Shown here piece by piece: positions 1-9,086 of a stretch of DNA of 19,093 bases. Both the position numbers and the translations under genes were made by a program. The stretch is from NCBI RefSeq assembly GCF_000003605.2, contig NW_003146777.1, forward strand, positions 52,873 to 71,965, written 5' to 3'. The first letter of the stretch is position 1; each line of letters opens with the position of its first letter. The stretch is from Saccoglossus kowalevskii (lineage: Eukaryota > Hemichordata > Enteropneusta > Harrimaniidae). The notes below the pieces were generated by a model, which was not told the DNA's origin, ran no database searches, and worked only from the letters and a program-made list of their open reading frames with translations.

Positions 1-904
1 AATTGTGAAGTTATGCCATCTCAGCTCAACATCAGTATCAGCTTTTATTCTGTGATTCCGCGATGATGTAACGAAGATCGCGTTCAAGCAGCTGATATTA
101 AATATTAAAACAACATTGAAACAATAATGTAATGGTAGTCACTCTCTGAATGATGTGGTGGTCCTGAATAGGGCCGTTTGTCTTGTGCTAGTGTTCGCTC
201 AGTTAGTAAAGTGTGGGGATCGAACGGGATTGACAAGACAACATGGCACTATACTTTCCTAGTTTGGTTCATTAATTTTGTATTCTTCAAGTTAATGATG
301 GCATATATACTGTTTTGTATCAGCCAAATGTAGTCAACTTATTGTATTAGTACGTGTAGCATGTGTTATTGGACAATAGTGTACATCTACGGGTTGAACA
401 GATCATTATAAAAAAGGCAAAAGATTTATCATCACGAGTTGTATAAGTCGAAGAGCTTCTTGAGCCAACAATGTACCCCACAGTGTTGCTTCAGCTCTAA
501 AACTATTATTTTGTTTACACGTTGTTTTTTTTGATGTCTAAGAAAATTTACTATATTTTTAGTGGGTTCATAAAAAGAAGATGTATTCATTGAAGTCTAT
601 TGGGACTGCTGCTAAACTGCCACTATATGAATATTATTTTACAACCCACTAAAAACAGATTTACAGTGAACTAAACAAATTACATACTGTAAGAAACTTG
701 GTGGTATGCCATTGGTTAGTGAATTTAATTTGTTGGATGCAATTCTTGTGCCAGCTATTTCTTACTTAGCATCAATAGTTGTACAAACAATGTAGCGTTG
801 TTGGACGAATGTGGAAGGCTGGCATTATGCTGGGGTTATTTCAAGCGTTGTATTAATCATATTGGTTAAAACTACTTGTAGTTAAAAATAGCTGGAACCC
901 CAAA
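1..904. other. Non-coding stretch without recognisable gene
   Basis: Stop codons are frequent in all frames and I recognise no protein or RNA gene. Two short inverted-repeat pairs are present: TTTTTAGTGGGTT at 556-568 with its perfect complement at 643-655, and CCAGCTATTT at 751-760 with its complement at 886-895. A further 9-bp pair, TTGTCTTGT at 178-186 and its complement at 233-241, surrounds a tRNA-like D-arm string. None of these has flanking target-site duplications that I can see. Confidence 0.6.
556..655. repeat. 100-bp inverted-repeat unit, 13-bp perfect arms
   Basis: TTTTTAGTGGGTT at 556-568 is exactly complementary to AACCCACTAAAAA at 643-655, with a 74-bp spacer. The size and arrangement resemble a minimal MITE or a decayed inverted-repeat element, but there is no clear target-site duplication and the spacer is not itself symmetric. 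A chance pair is possible in AT-rich DNA, although the GTGGG core makes it less likely. Confidence 0.3.
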
Positions 905-1040
905 ACATGTTATGTCATGCTTAAACGATTAAACGAGACCGGCAGACTTACTTGGGAAACCCACTTAAAAATCTCCTGTTCAAATATGGTTTCGGCATTG
1001 TCTGGTTTGAAAAACAATTTGGAGATACTGCAAATGTCCT
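905..1040. other. Short segment open on both strands; RT-thumb-like or exon-like
   Basis: On the plus strand, from the ATG at 917 to the TAG near 1040, the reading contains TWETHLKISCSNMVSALSGL and then KNNLEIL. The W-x-x-H-(hydrophobic) spacing followed by a serine/leucine-rich helix resembles the region after the RT palm in non-LTR retrotransposons. On the minus strand, an AG at 1028-1029 and a GTAAGT at 946-951 bound a 76-bp interval (952-1027) with one open frame containing FKPDNAETIFEQEIFKWVSQ. At most one reading can be functional, and both may be chance. No adjacent domain supports either one. Confidence 0.2.
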
Positions 1041-2130
1041 AGAGATATTTACTCGAAGAATAAACAATAGTTGTTAGCAAGAATGGCATGCCTCAATTTC
1101 ACAATCATCCAGGCTGTTGTTTCTTTCGGGAAAATCAAAGTAGTACTATAACCTCGGAGATTTATTGGCAAGCAATTATAGACGAAAATATATATTGACG
1201 AGTTTTCTCTGTTTTGGTCATAAACATAATGTTGAATTAGGCAGACACACAACAATACAGTTAGATAAATGAATTTTTAGAAAATGGTAGAAAATGAAAT
1301 TCACTTCGTTTTTATATGTACGTTTTATAATGATCTAAAAGCTGATCTTTTGTCAATAACCCTATGCAAATACTGACGGTCTGGGATTACTTCGTCGCTA
1401 CACAAACTGTCACATCATTTATCAACTAGCTCTGTATCTTTTGAAAGTTTTCAAGCGACGAGATGAATATGTATCCAGCTTAACTTAGTACCATATGTTT
1501 GTATGGATGTTGTATTGTTTGTAAAAACGTGCTATGCACTTTTCTACCCATTACATTTTCTACAATGGGATGAGGCCCTGTACAGAAATAAAATTACATA
1601 ATACAAAATTGACTAATACTAAAATGAATAATTGTAGACAGATTTCGACATGAAATCGTGTCACTTTTATGTGCGCTAACATCTGCGAAGAGCGAACAAA
1701 CTCATTCTACTTTAAAATGCTTAGACAATAATGCTAAGATACGTACAATCTTGTCTCTTTTTGTGTACAACATTTTTCCGTACTGGATCTAGGGTGTGTA
1801 TGGGTTTGTCTGTGGGTGTAGAAGGCTCAGGACCCCTTCTCTAAAATGGTAAAATAGTTCTAAGATGTTATGTGAAATAACTTACCAACGTAACACAAAG
1901 TAAACCAATTGAATTTAAAACCAAGAATCTAGAAATGTCTGTAACAGAGCTCAAAGACACTTTAGGTGTTCGTATGCAAGGGATTTTTCCACACAAAAAC
2001 GACGAATTCGGCCGAATTTTGTTATCGGTTGGCTTAATATAACCCCAACGGACCGTATTTTTGTGAAAGATTGGTATTTTTGTCCTGATTTGTAGGAATC
2101 TGAAAAACGCGTTTCACAACTTGTCTCTTA
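1041..2130. other. AT-rich non-coding stretch
   Basis: No gene is recognised. Short open frames here have no family resemblance, and their composition is what chance would give. A GTAAGT on the minus strand near 1885 follows a CAG-ended pyrimidine stretch, bounding a roughly 50-bp open interval, but it is too short to support as an exon. Confidence 0.55.
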
Positions 2131-2150
2131 TTTAGTTTTATGCGTCATTC

Positions 2151-2161
2151 AAGATGGCGGC
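2151..2161 (+). promoter_or_regulatory. YY1-type motif AAGATGGCGGC
   Basis: AAGATGGCGGC matches the established YY1 core (AAnATGGCGGC), which in animals typically sits just downstream of transcription start sites. Here it lies in a locally CpG-containing patch. A perfect 10-bp tandem duplication (CGGTCCTTCG, 2222-2241) and then a donor-like GTGAGT at 2247-2252 follow. A short non-coding first exon on the plus strand ending near 2246 would fit this arrangement. That is inference, because no downstream coding exon can be tied to it. Confidence 0.35.
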
Positions 2162-2546
2162 CCCCATATAGTAAATATCGTTTTTATTTTATTATCACGT
2201 GTGCGCCAGCTGACTGTGCTTCGGTCCTTCGCGGTCCTTCGTTTTAGTGAGTACCAACATTAACTTGCATCTTCATGAAATAATGTATTGCATCTTTACA
2301 ATGTGAATAAACTTAAGAATTACAATCTCAAGTTAGAAGAAAAATAAGTATGTTTGACGAACGAAATGTCCACCAGTCACCAATTATGACAAAAATGAAA
2401 AATAATAGATGTGCCTCATTATGCCAACAGTCAGCCATATTCCGAGTTTGAACAGAATCGGTCAACGGAACTAGAAAATGCCTTGTGTGCACATGTAAAA
2501 TGTAGGGTTTCAGGGCTATTTTGGGGTTGAAATGGAAAGTCGCACC

Positions 2547-2558
2547 TGCGCATGCGTC
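2547..2558. promoter_or_regulatory. Near-match NRF1-type motif
   Basis: TGCGCATGCGTC matches the first ten bases of the NRF1 consensus (YGCGCAYGCGCR). It lies 109 bp upstream of an exact copy. Two such CpG-rich motifs in an AT-rich window are unlikely to be random and suggest a regulatory patch. Confidence 0.35.
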
Positions 2559-2653
2559 AGATGGCCATAGCGTATCATTGTTTACAAACAAGCGTCTACC
2601 CGTGAGCCTTTGCGTTTTTAGCGTGTGTTGTTATCACCGCTTGGAACTCAATT

Positions 2654-2669
2654 CCTGCGCATGCGCAGG
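2654..2669. promoter_or_regulatory. NRF1-type palindrome CCTGCGCATGCGCAGG
   Basis: This is a perfect 16-bp palindrome containing TGCGCATGCGCA, an exact NRF1 dimer site. Its right end merges with an E-box-like CAGGTG. NRF1 sites are typical of CpG-rich housekeeping promoters in animals. The patch at about 2130-2760 is visibly richer in CpG than its surroundings. The direction of any transcription cannot be told from sequence alone. Confidence 0.45.
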
Positions 2670-2809
2670 TGACAACCCTCCCGCTTTAAATATTGCCGCC
2701 AGTCGACCATTTTGTATCCGAACAGAAAAAGAAATTAGCGCCATATGTACACATTTATCAACCATGCACGAAGTTTGGGAAAAACCCTTCCAAAACTTCT
2801 GAGATACTG

Positions 2810-3330
2810 GTATCAATCCATAAGCACTCCACGGACTGTGTCCAGTCAGGGACTACATAAACACTGGATTTTAAGATTTTTGCTACATATTTTTGTTCAA
2901 CAAAACTAGTAGCTTCGCAATGGTTGGCTTTCGCGATGATTGGCTTTCGCGGCAGAAACTTGTCTTTTCATCGGAGTTGAGAATCTAATGTTGTATGTGT
3001 TAGTCTGGGAATACAATGTATAATTAAAATGATACAAAGTATATGAGATATGTAATTATATGCATAAATGATACACTTTAATGAGAATTAGTGTTATTTA
3101 CGAAAATATTTGTTCACAACATAAACTGGCATGGAAATTCCCACCACCAATGCGAATTCACATAATTTTGTTTACTTTGCATGTGTACTATGATTGCATA
3201 TTTTAATACATAAACACTCAAACTATTTATAAAATATAACATGGACAATAGAAAGCATTATTTTTCCATGCCATGAGACATTTCCCCTATCTGTGTAACT
3301 TCATATTTTAGTATAAGGTAGAAAGAATGC
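2810..3330. other. Non-coding stretch
   Basis: No gene is recognised. TTGGCTTTCGCG occurs twice, 18 bp apart, around 2924-2953, which is a small local duplication. The rest is AT-rich with stops in every frame. Confidence 0.5.
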
Positions 3331-3331
3331 A

Positions 3332-3470
3332 TATACGTTAACTGGGATGTACCGGTATATACTAGTATCCTAGCTAGTTTCTAGTGCACCCTCTCATATT
3401 ACTTGACAATAGTGAAATTGGTATACGTTAACTCGGATGTAACAGAAGTAAGTAAAAGTTACATCCCAGT
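3332..3470. repeat. Three-copy local repeat, two direct and one inverted
   Basis: TATACGTTAACTGGGATGTA at 3332-3351 recurs with one change at 3422-3441, exactly 90 bp on. An inverted partial copy, GTTACATCCCAGT, lies at 3458-3470, and the second and third copies could pair as a hairpin with one mismatch. A short AAGTAAGTAAAAG-like string is also duplicated around 3446-3479. This is probably a local rearrangement or the edge of an unknown repeat. Confidence 0.45.
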
Positions 3471-3704
3471 AAGTAAAAGAACTAATGTTTCGTTGCACCT
3501 TGTGTTTATTTGGCCGTAAAAGGACTGGCGAAGACTATCCATCAATTACTAAGATACAAAGGGTGACAGCCGTCTGACTCGAGGTGTTGACGGGTTGTCA
3601 AATCGCGACTTTACGTACCTCTTGGCCGGTCTGCTTTTGATTTAGCTCTGTAAAATTCACTACAATGAGTTGAATCCATGTGGGCATGGAAGCTGTGATA
3701 TTTT

Positions 3705-3926
3705 TCAATAAAGAAAACTAACATGTATATTGCAATATACAATATTCCACCACTGACAAGGATTAACAGGCTGACATGTCTCATCCAATTTATCTGGGAA
3801 ATCATTTAAGAAAAGATTGAACAATATGGGGCTAATGATACAACCTTGTCTGACACGTCTGAGTAATTTAAACTGTTTGGTAATACCATTATTTAGTTTT
3901 ATGTCATAGTTAACATCTTCATACAT
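3705..3926 (-). pseudogene. RT fragment, motif B region (RQGC ... NLFLNDFPD)
   Basis: The segment begins MYEDVNYDIKLNNGITKQF and continues through VRQGCIISPILFNLFLNDFP. RQGC (3840-3851) followed by SP and LFN is RT motif B of non-LTR elements. The resemblance fades after about 3785. The YADD catalytic box that should follow within a few dozen residues is not present intact. In the next frame the reading ILYIAIYMLVFF (about 3710-3750) has the hydrophobic surroundings of that box but lacks A-D-D after the tyrosine. This may be a small deletion or a chance likeness. Nothing downstream resembles the RT thumb. Confidence 0.8.
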
Positions 3927-3967
3927 ATTTTTAATTATATTATATAATTTACCATTGATATTGTTTT

Positions 3968-4180
3968 TCAGTATTTTATAATAAAGCCCCTTACGCCATA
4001 CACTATCAAAGGTTTTTTTTTAAGATCTACAAAAGCAACAAATACCACCACCCTTTTTTTATTCTCGGTATTGTTGATATATTTGTCAATGTCAGTTTTA
4101 AGAATGAACATGTTATCAGTTGTTCTGTACCCAGGCCTAAATCCAGTTTGACAAGGGCTCAGAATATTGTTTGCCTCCAC
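3968..4180 (-). pseudogene. RT fragment, motif A region (QTGFRPG ... FVDLKK)
   Basis: The segment reads LSPCQTGFRPGYRTTDNMF, the fingers-palm junction of non-LTR RTs. VFVAFVDLKK follows; its aspartate (codon 4025-4027) is the first catalytic metal-binding residue of RT motif A. Immediately after it, a run of nine A (T on the plus strand, 4013-4021) shifts the frame. The expected continuation, FDSVWRKGLYYKIL, is readable in the neighbouring frame down to about 3968. Length change in a homopolymer is the simplest cause, either as a genuine mutation or as a sequencing or assembly error. Other frameshifts in the element argue that it is dead in any case. Confidence 0.85.
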
Positions 4181-4248
4181 ATATTTATAAACGTTTGTTT
4201 AGTACAGATGTAAATAATTTTGGCTAAACAGCTGAAAGAGCTATCCCT

Positions 4249-4935
4249 CTATAATATTTGGATTATTTTTATCACCCGATTTAAAAATAGGTTAATGGTA
4301 CTAGTACGCCAATTATCCGGAAACTTGTTTGCATTAAAAATATCATTGAACAATTTTTTAATTGGCTCTAACAGAACTGATTGACCATAAATAATCATTT
4401 CATTTATGATTTTATCTTTACCAGCGGATTTTTTCTTTTTAAGCTGTTTAATAGCCTTAATAATTTCACCTATACTAATATTATTATTTAATTCATTGTT
4501 AGTTGCATTATTTTCCAACTCATTTATTTCTGTATCTAATGAGCTGTCATTGCAGTACTTAACATTTTGATTTGAGAAATGTTTCACCCATTCTTCTACA
4601 CAAATACTATTATTGATATCACTATTGGAGGGTAATGCACTATTAGTTTTTAACTCCTTGATTGTATTCCAAAATTCCTCAAGATCATTTTTCTCAACTT
4701 CTATAATTTTATTTAGAAGTTCCTCTTTATAATCCCTTTTTTTGCGTTTAACTATTTTTTTATAATCTTTCTTCAACTGGAAATATCTATTTCTAACATA
4801 GGGTTCCCTGGGGTACTTAGTTAGAAGCTTACCCATACCAATAACGTCACGTCTTAGAATATAACATGACTTGTCATACCACTTTTTATTTTCTGACCGT
4901 TTTTTAAGTTGATTATAGTTCCTGGGCTCCATGTG
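4249..4935 (-). pseudogene. RT fragment, N-terminal part (pre-RT and first RT motifs)
   Basis: This open segment of about 229 codons carries a WYDKSC start typical of the region just before the RT in LINE ORF2. A strongly basic stretch (KKDYKKIVKRKKRDYKEELL) and EEFWNTIKELK follow, then IGEIIKAIKQLKKKKSAGKD, in which SAGKD (4414-4428) is the classic entry to the RT fingers. LFNDIFNANKFPDNW comes next. The frame then breaks near 4290. The expected continuation is visible out of frame as PIFKSGDKNNP (about 4258-4292) and YRGIALS (about 4233-4253), each in another frame, so at least two indels occurred in about 60 bp. The frame stays open toward 4980, but those residues look like flanking sequence. 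The RT assignment is firm; the clade is not. Confidence 0.85.
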
Positions 4936-4939
4936 AGCA

Positions 4940-5639
4940 AACACGCTATTGCCTACTTGCAATTTCCTGTAAATTATCACATAGTTAACAGTAAAGCGAG
5001 ACTATGCACACAAGAGTTTCTTTGGTACACTCGGGATAAGTTCTTTAATATTAAAATTAATTCGCAAACAAAACAAACTGAATGTGAACAGAACTTTCTC
5101 CCAAAGATGTGACCAAAAAACTCAATGTGGTAGTGGTAGTTGTAGGGTAAAAGTAGACATAGCTGATATACGTTGTTGAAGGCTAACATCTTGAACATAG
5201 GAGAGATATGCAGAGCTTTTCCAGTCTCCTAGTACTTAATTTCACCTGGTATACCGCATTGGAGTGCCCAAGTTGCACCCCCCACACTTCAGAAGTGTGA
5301 TGAAATTGTTTTTGCGTATCTATTAATCGACTTAATTAGCTGATTACGAGTGAATGGCTGTGTTATGTCTGTCATCGTTTAGGCGAGGTTCTGGACGGAA
5401 CTTGGCTCAGTGATTTGGAACTAATTACGAGATAACCGTCGCTATTTGGACTACTATTTCTGACAGTTAGTATTCGTAGTGAACGATTAATCAAAAGATA
5501 TGACGTGTTCAGTACTTAGTGTGATTGGCTGTATGATTGAAGGTTACGCCCTAGAGTCTTTAAACTGCTTTGTAATTGGTTAAGGTTTTGAAAATGAATA
5601 AAGTTGTTTTTAGTTGGTCTTGGCGAGCACACCGGGACA
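4940..5639. other. Non-coding stretch between LINE fragment and 33-bp repeats
   Basis: No gene is recognised. A 17-bp perfect hairpin sits at 5283-5299 (CACACTTC, one A, GAAGTGTG). Short open frames on both strands lack family features. Confidence 0.5.
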
Positions 5640-5738
5640 GACGCAGTCTTGGAGAGGCTAGACGAGTCTTGAGACGCAGTCTTAGAGAGTCTTGGGGCGA
5701 GTCTTGACGCAGTCTAGGAGAGTCTTGGGTCAGCCTTG
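5640..5738. repeat. 33-bp tandem repeat, three diverged copies
   Basis: GACGCAGTCT begins copies at 5640, 5673 and 5706, exactly 33 bp apart. Each copy also contains internal GAGTCTT or GAGAGTCTT sub-repeats of about 10-14 bp, so the 33-mer itself probably arose by duplication. Because 33 is divisible by three, the minus strand reads as an 11-residue Ser/Arg/Leu repeat, but this has no start context and is a by-product. Confidence 0.75.
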
Positions 5739-5825
5739 CGATAGTTTTGGGGATTTTTCCCCAGGGCACTGTGTCTTACAAAGTGCTCGACTGGCCGACT
5801 AAGACGAGAGTTGAAACGTATTTCG

Positions 5826-5826
<1 letters not shown>

Positions 5827-5877
<51 letters not shown>
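5827..5877. repeat. (TG)n microsatellite, 51 bp
   Basis: This is an uninterrupted TG dinucleotide run of about 25 repeats. It is a likely length-polymorphic locus and can adopt Z-DNA. It reads as His-Thr/Thr-His repeats on the minus strand in two frames, which creates spurious long open frames around it. Confidence 0.98.
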
Positions 5878-5880
<3 letters not shown>

Positions 5881-6479
5881 GTTTAAGTGACTTCTCCAAT
5901 CCCATACCACAAGGGGAAGAGATAGAGAGACGAGACGAGATTCCCCCCTGACACGTGTGGAGAACCAAGAGAAGAAGAATTCCCCCTGATAGAAGCATGG
6001 CCTGACACTTTGGCAGCAAGCAGCAATCCCGAGAGTGTTTAGGATCAAATGAAGACGAGATCGATAAATATTGAGAGTATGAGGTGGGAAACGGGATGAA
6101 AAGGGGTAACAAAAAGCTGGACCACTGGCAGGTGCACCTGCAGAAAAAACGATATATTTTAAAAGAGCTGATGTAGGATACAGGGGGTGGCCCGGAATAA
6201 AAGGCAGTGGAACCAGCAGAACACGTTGTTGAAACTGAATGGTTTTAGACCATCTAATATATAGGAGTATACCCCAGGGCTGAATCTGGAGATCCTGTCT
6301 GCAAATATGTTTATGTGTATCAAAACTTGCTACATTTGAAACCAAAAGGTTAGATAAGTGCAGAAGGCCTACAAATGCTGATACACAGAATGTCATATTC
6401 TAAGTAGAGGTACTAAACACAATACTTTGTGCGTTCTGCTCACATATTTTCAAAAAGTTATTTAGATTGGTGATAGTAA
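5878..6479. other. Purine-biased non-coding stretch
   Basis: From about 5905 to 6120 the plus strand is purine-rich (GAGA and GACGAGACGAGA-like strings), giving long but meaningless open frames on the minus strand. A perfect 14-bp palindrome, GCAGGTGCACCTGC, lies at 6128-6141 and contains two E-box-like CAGGTG sites back to back. I see no gene. Confidence 0.5.
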
Positions 6480-8400
6480 TTTTCCCCAACGTTCTAAACT
6501 ATTTTCAACATTTTGTGACTTTAAAGACAACCGTGACAGTTACAACCTTTCAAACTACTTTAAGAACTCTTTCGACAACTTACTCATAGTAACTTTGTGG
6601 AATTCACAACTTTCTTGTCGTCTCCAACTGCTTTGCAAACTTCCGCAGTCTTTCTGCTTTCAAATGAATGCAACTCTTCCGACCTCCTGAAATACTTTTT
6701 CTAACAACTGCAGGAGTTCAATGCAACTCACGAATTTATTGTCCTCTAAAGCCGCTTTACCAAATTACAATGAAAGGCAACTTTTTCAAACTCCAAATAA
6801 CCTCCTCCGTTATCCAAATTCACTTTTTTGTCTTTTCTGATCAATGTTACGGCTTTGTAGACGACATTTTTGATCTTTCAAACAACTTTACCGCATTTCA
6901 AAGCAGCCTTTATCACCTTGCTTACAACTATCAAAATTTGAAAGCAACTATTTTACTTGGTAGACGATTTTCTTGTCTTGTTATTTTGCAAACATTATAT
7001 TATAACACCTTACTGTCTTCCAAAATGAACTTTCTTGGCTTTTCCAACATTTCGAACTATTACTGGAGTTGTGCGTGACTTCGGCGCTTTCAATGCAACG
7101 TTTACGACAGTGCAGATGAATTTGCCAGCCTCTTAAACAACTTTACCACTTTCCAAAGCCACTTTTCTGACTTTACAGACGACTTTTGTCACCCCAAAGC
7201 TTCTTTTCTGATTCATATTTTTCCTGCCTTCCAGCATATTTTATGACTTACAGGGCGAATTTCTAAATTGTTTAAACCGCTTTGCACACTTGTCATACGA
7301 ATTTCCTGCCATCCAAAACAAATTTCACTTCACAGGTAACAATTTTCTTTCAATGCAACTTCAACATTTCTGACTTTCCACATAAATTTGTTTTCAAAAA
7401 ACGCTTTGCGAACCGTTCAATGAACTCTTCCAAGTGAACATCTTGACTTCCCAAACAAATTTTGAAACTTTATAACAATTTTTCCGCCATTCAATGCAAC
7501 TCTTCAAACAAATTTACTGTCTTTCAAATCGCTTTGCTACCGCCATTCAAAACACCTTTTCTTTTATTATGCCGACATTATTGCCTTCTCAAGATTTCCA
7601 CCTTCACGACTTTGCAGATGACTTTTCCCGCACCCGAACAATTTTCCCTCCTTTCAAAACATTACTTGACATTGCTGCCGAAACTCAAAGACCGCTTTTC
7701 AAACTTTTTATACAACTTTCCCACGCAAATTTGCAACTCATTTTTCGACTTTACACTATGCTTTTGCAACTTGAAATGTTGTTTTTCCAATTTACCACTC
7801 TTGATGTATGATTTTCGAACGAATTGTTTTGTCTTCCCAGCTAACCTTTGCAACATATTTTTCAGTTTTTCAACTCTACAACTGTTTTGACATTTCAACC
7901 AACCTTTCTAGCTATCTTTCTTTCGCAATCAATCTCTCAACATTCCATCCAACATTTTCAATTTCCCAGCACAGCCTTGCAACTTTGCAACCCAAATTAA
8001 GCTATAATTTTCTGACTTTTTGAACAATTTTTAAAGATTGCCAATTTTAAATACTTCAAAAATGAGGGCATCCTTCATTTTATCAAAGTACTTTTAAACA
8101 GCAATTTCCAAATCATTGGGCTCTTGAAACCCTTAAGTCTTTATTTTGAAACATAGTTGTCTTGGCCAGAGGTTAATTTTGTTTTTTTGTGTGTGAACAT
8201 CAAAACTCAGCCAGAGAATCATCAAACTATCATTGGTTACTTTCTGTTCAAGTTCTACAACTTTGTAAAGTTAGCTGAGAAGTCAAAAAATAAAATGCTC
8301 ACAATCAAATTAGCTTTCTAGCCAACTTCTGCAACTTTTCTACCAATTTTTAGTTTTCCAAGCCAAGTTTCCAATCAACTTTCACTTTGCACAAACTACC
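6480..8400. repeat. Field of diverged ~20-bp pyrimidine-rich repeats
   Basis: The plus strand is built from variations on roughly AACTTTCCTGACTTTCCAA, recurring every 19-22 bp. Clear runs are at 7140-7330 (segments such as ACTTTCCAAAG, ACTTTTCTGACTTTACAGACG, AATTTCCTGCCATCCAAAAC) and 7490-7760. Copies are heavily mutated and spacing drifts, so this is an old tandem array rather than a young satellite. The block weakens after about 8040 and reappears at about 8310-8400. Its lack of purine-start triplets leaves long open frames on the plus strand (6668-7078, 7462-7890), which I regard as artefacts. An alternative is a pyrimidine-rich low-complexity region without true tandem origin. Confidence 0.55.
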
Positions 8401-8621
8401 ACAGGCCGAATCATGTATTGCCTCATATAAATGATAATCAAGTTACACCAAGATTTCATATTGATTTATACAATATAGTTTATAAGTCTCAAAAATGATA
8501 CATCAAACCCAAAACTAAACATCTGTTTTCACAGTACATCTGAACAGGCTTCTATAAAATGTCATTCACAAAATGGTAAGGCAATCTCAAAATTTTGAAT
8601 TAGCAATATATTTTCATATTG

Positions 8622-8623
<2 letters not shown>

Positions 8624-8657
<34 letters not shown>
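8624..8657. repeat. (TA)n microsatellite, 34 bp
   Basis: This is a perfect TA dinucleotide run, a likely polymorphic and locally unwinding tract. Confidence 0.97.
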
Positions 8658-8663
<6 letters not shown>

Positions 8664-9086
8664 GAATTTTGAAACATGTATGCTCCTTCCTTTCGACATA
8701 CAACTCCACAGTAATATATATTTCAAAGGTTGCGTACATTACCAACTCAATAACCTGAATGAAATCAGCAAGGTCACAAATTCAAGATGCAATCAAGCAA
8801 GTAGTGAGTGTGGTAGGGAAAATAATGACAAGTAACATTACAGTGAAAATATAACTTGTATCATTTAATTTCAATAACATGATTTGAAATACAACATATT
8901 ACAGTATTTACAATCATTCATGTCAATCAAAATTGGTGATAAGTTTTTATGAACAGTTTGTTTTTTATAAAGCCAAATATTGGCTACATAAAGTTTCAAA
9001 TACAATTGAAATAAACAATTTTAGAACAGAATGTCAAATATCGACTACGTTTTATTTTAACCAGTTGAGATTCCTTATACTTTTTA

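Larger units (their letters stand above)
3700..4935 (-). mobile_element. Truncated, frameshifted non-LTR (LINE) retrotransposon
   Basis: Reading the minus strand from 4935 down to about 3700, the order is a basic pre-RT region, RT motifs around SAGKD and FPDNW, GDKNNP and YRGIAL, QTGFRPG, VFVAFVDLKK, and RQGCIISPILFN. That is the conserved order of the RT domain in non-LTR retrotransposons of the jockey/CR1/L2-like assemblage; I cannot fix the clade. The pieces lie in different frames, so indels have broken the gene. No apurinic endonuclease is seen upstream, and no thumb or 3' tail downstream. Neither target-site duplications nor a poly(A) or microsatellite tail can be identified, so both ends are approximate. 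It is a dead fragment. Confidence 0.88.

Noticed and set aside
191-230. tRNA or tRNA-derived SINE head (CGCTCAGTTAGTAAAG followed by GGATCGAAC)
   Set aside because: The first string resembles a tRNA D-arm/A-box, but the following B-box-like string is in the opposite orientation and only about 15 bp away. No cloverleaf can be drawn.
2521-2802. 93-codon plus-strand open frame over the NRF1-type motifs
   Set aside because: It starts at TTG, and the composition reflects CpG-rich regulatory sequence. There is no family resemblance and the minus strand is equally open.
5714-6396. Two overlapping minus-strand open frames of 132 and 206 codons
   Set aside because: Both run through the (TG)n tract and a purine-rich stretch. 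Both contain Thr-His repeats from the microsatellite, and neither has a recognisable domain.
7462-7890. 142-codon open frame on the plus strand, and the similar one at 6668-7078
   Set aside because: Pyrimidine-rich degenerate repeats deplete stop codons. The predicted peptides are Phe/Leu/Asn-rich without any family feature.
8535-8575. 41-bp plus-strand microexon between TTTTCACAG and GTAAGG
   Set aside because: The splice-like signals are good, but the interval is too short to judge and has no partner exons in the window.
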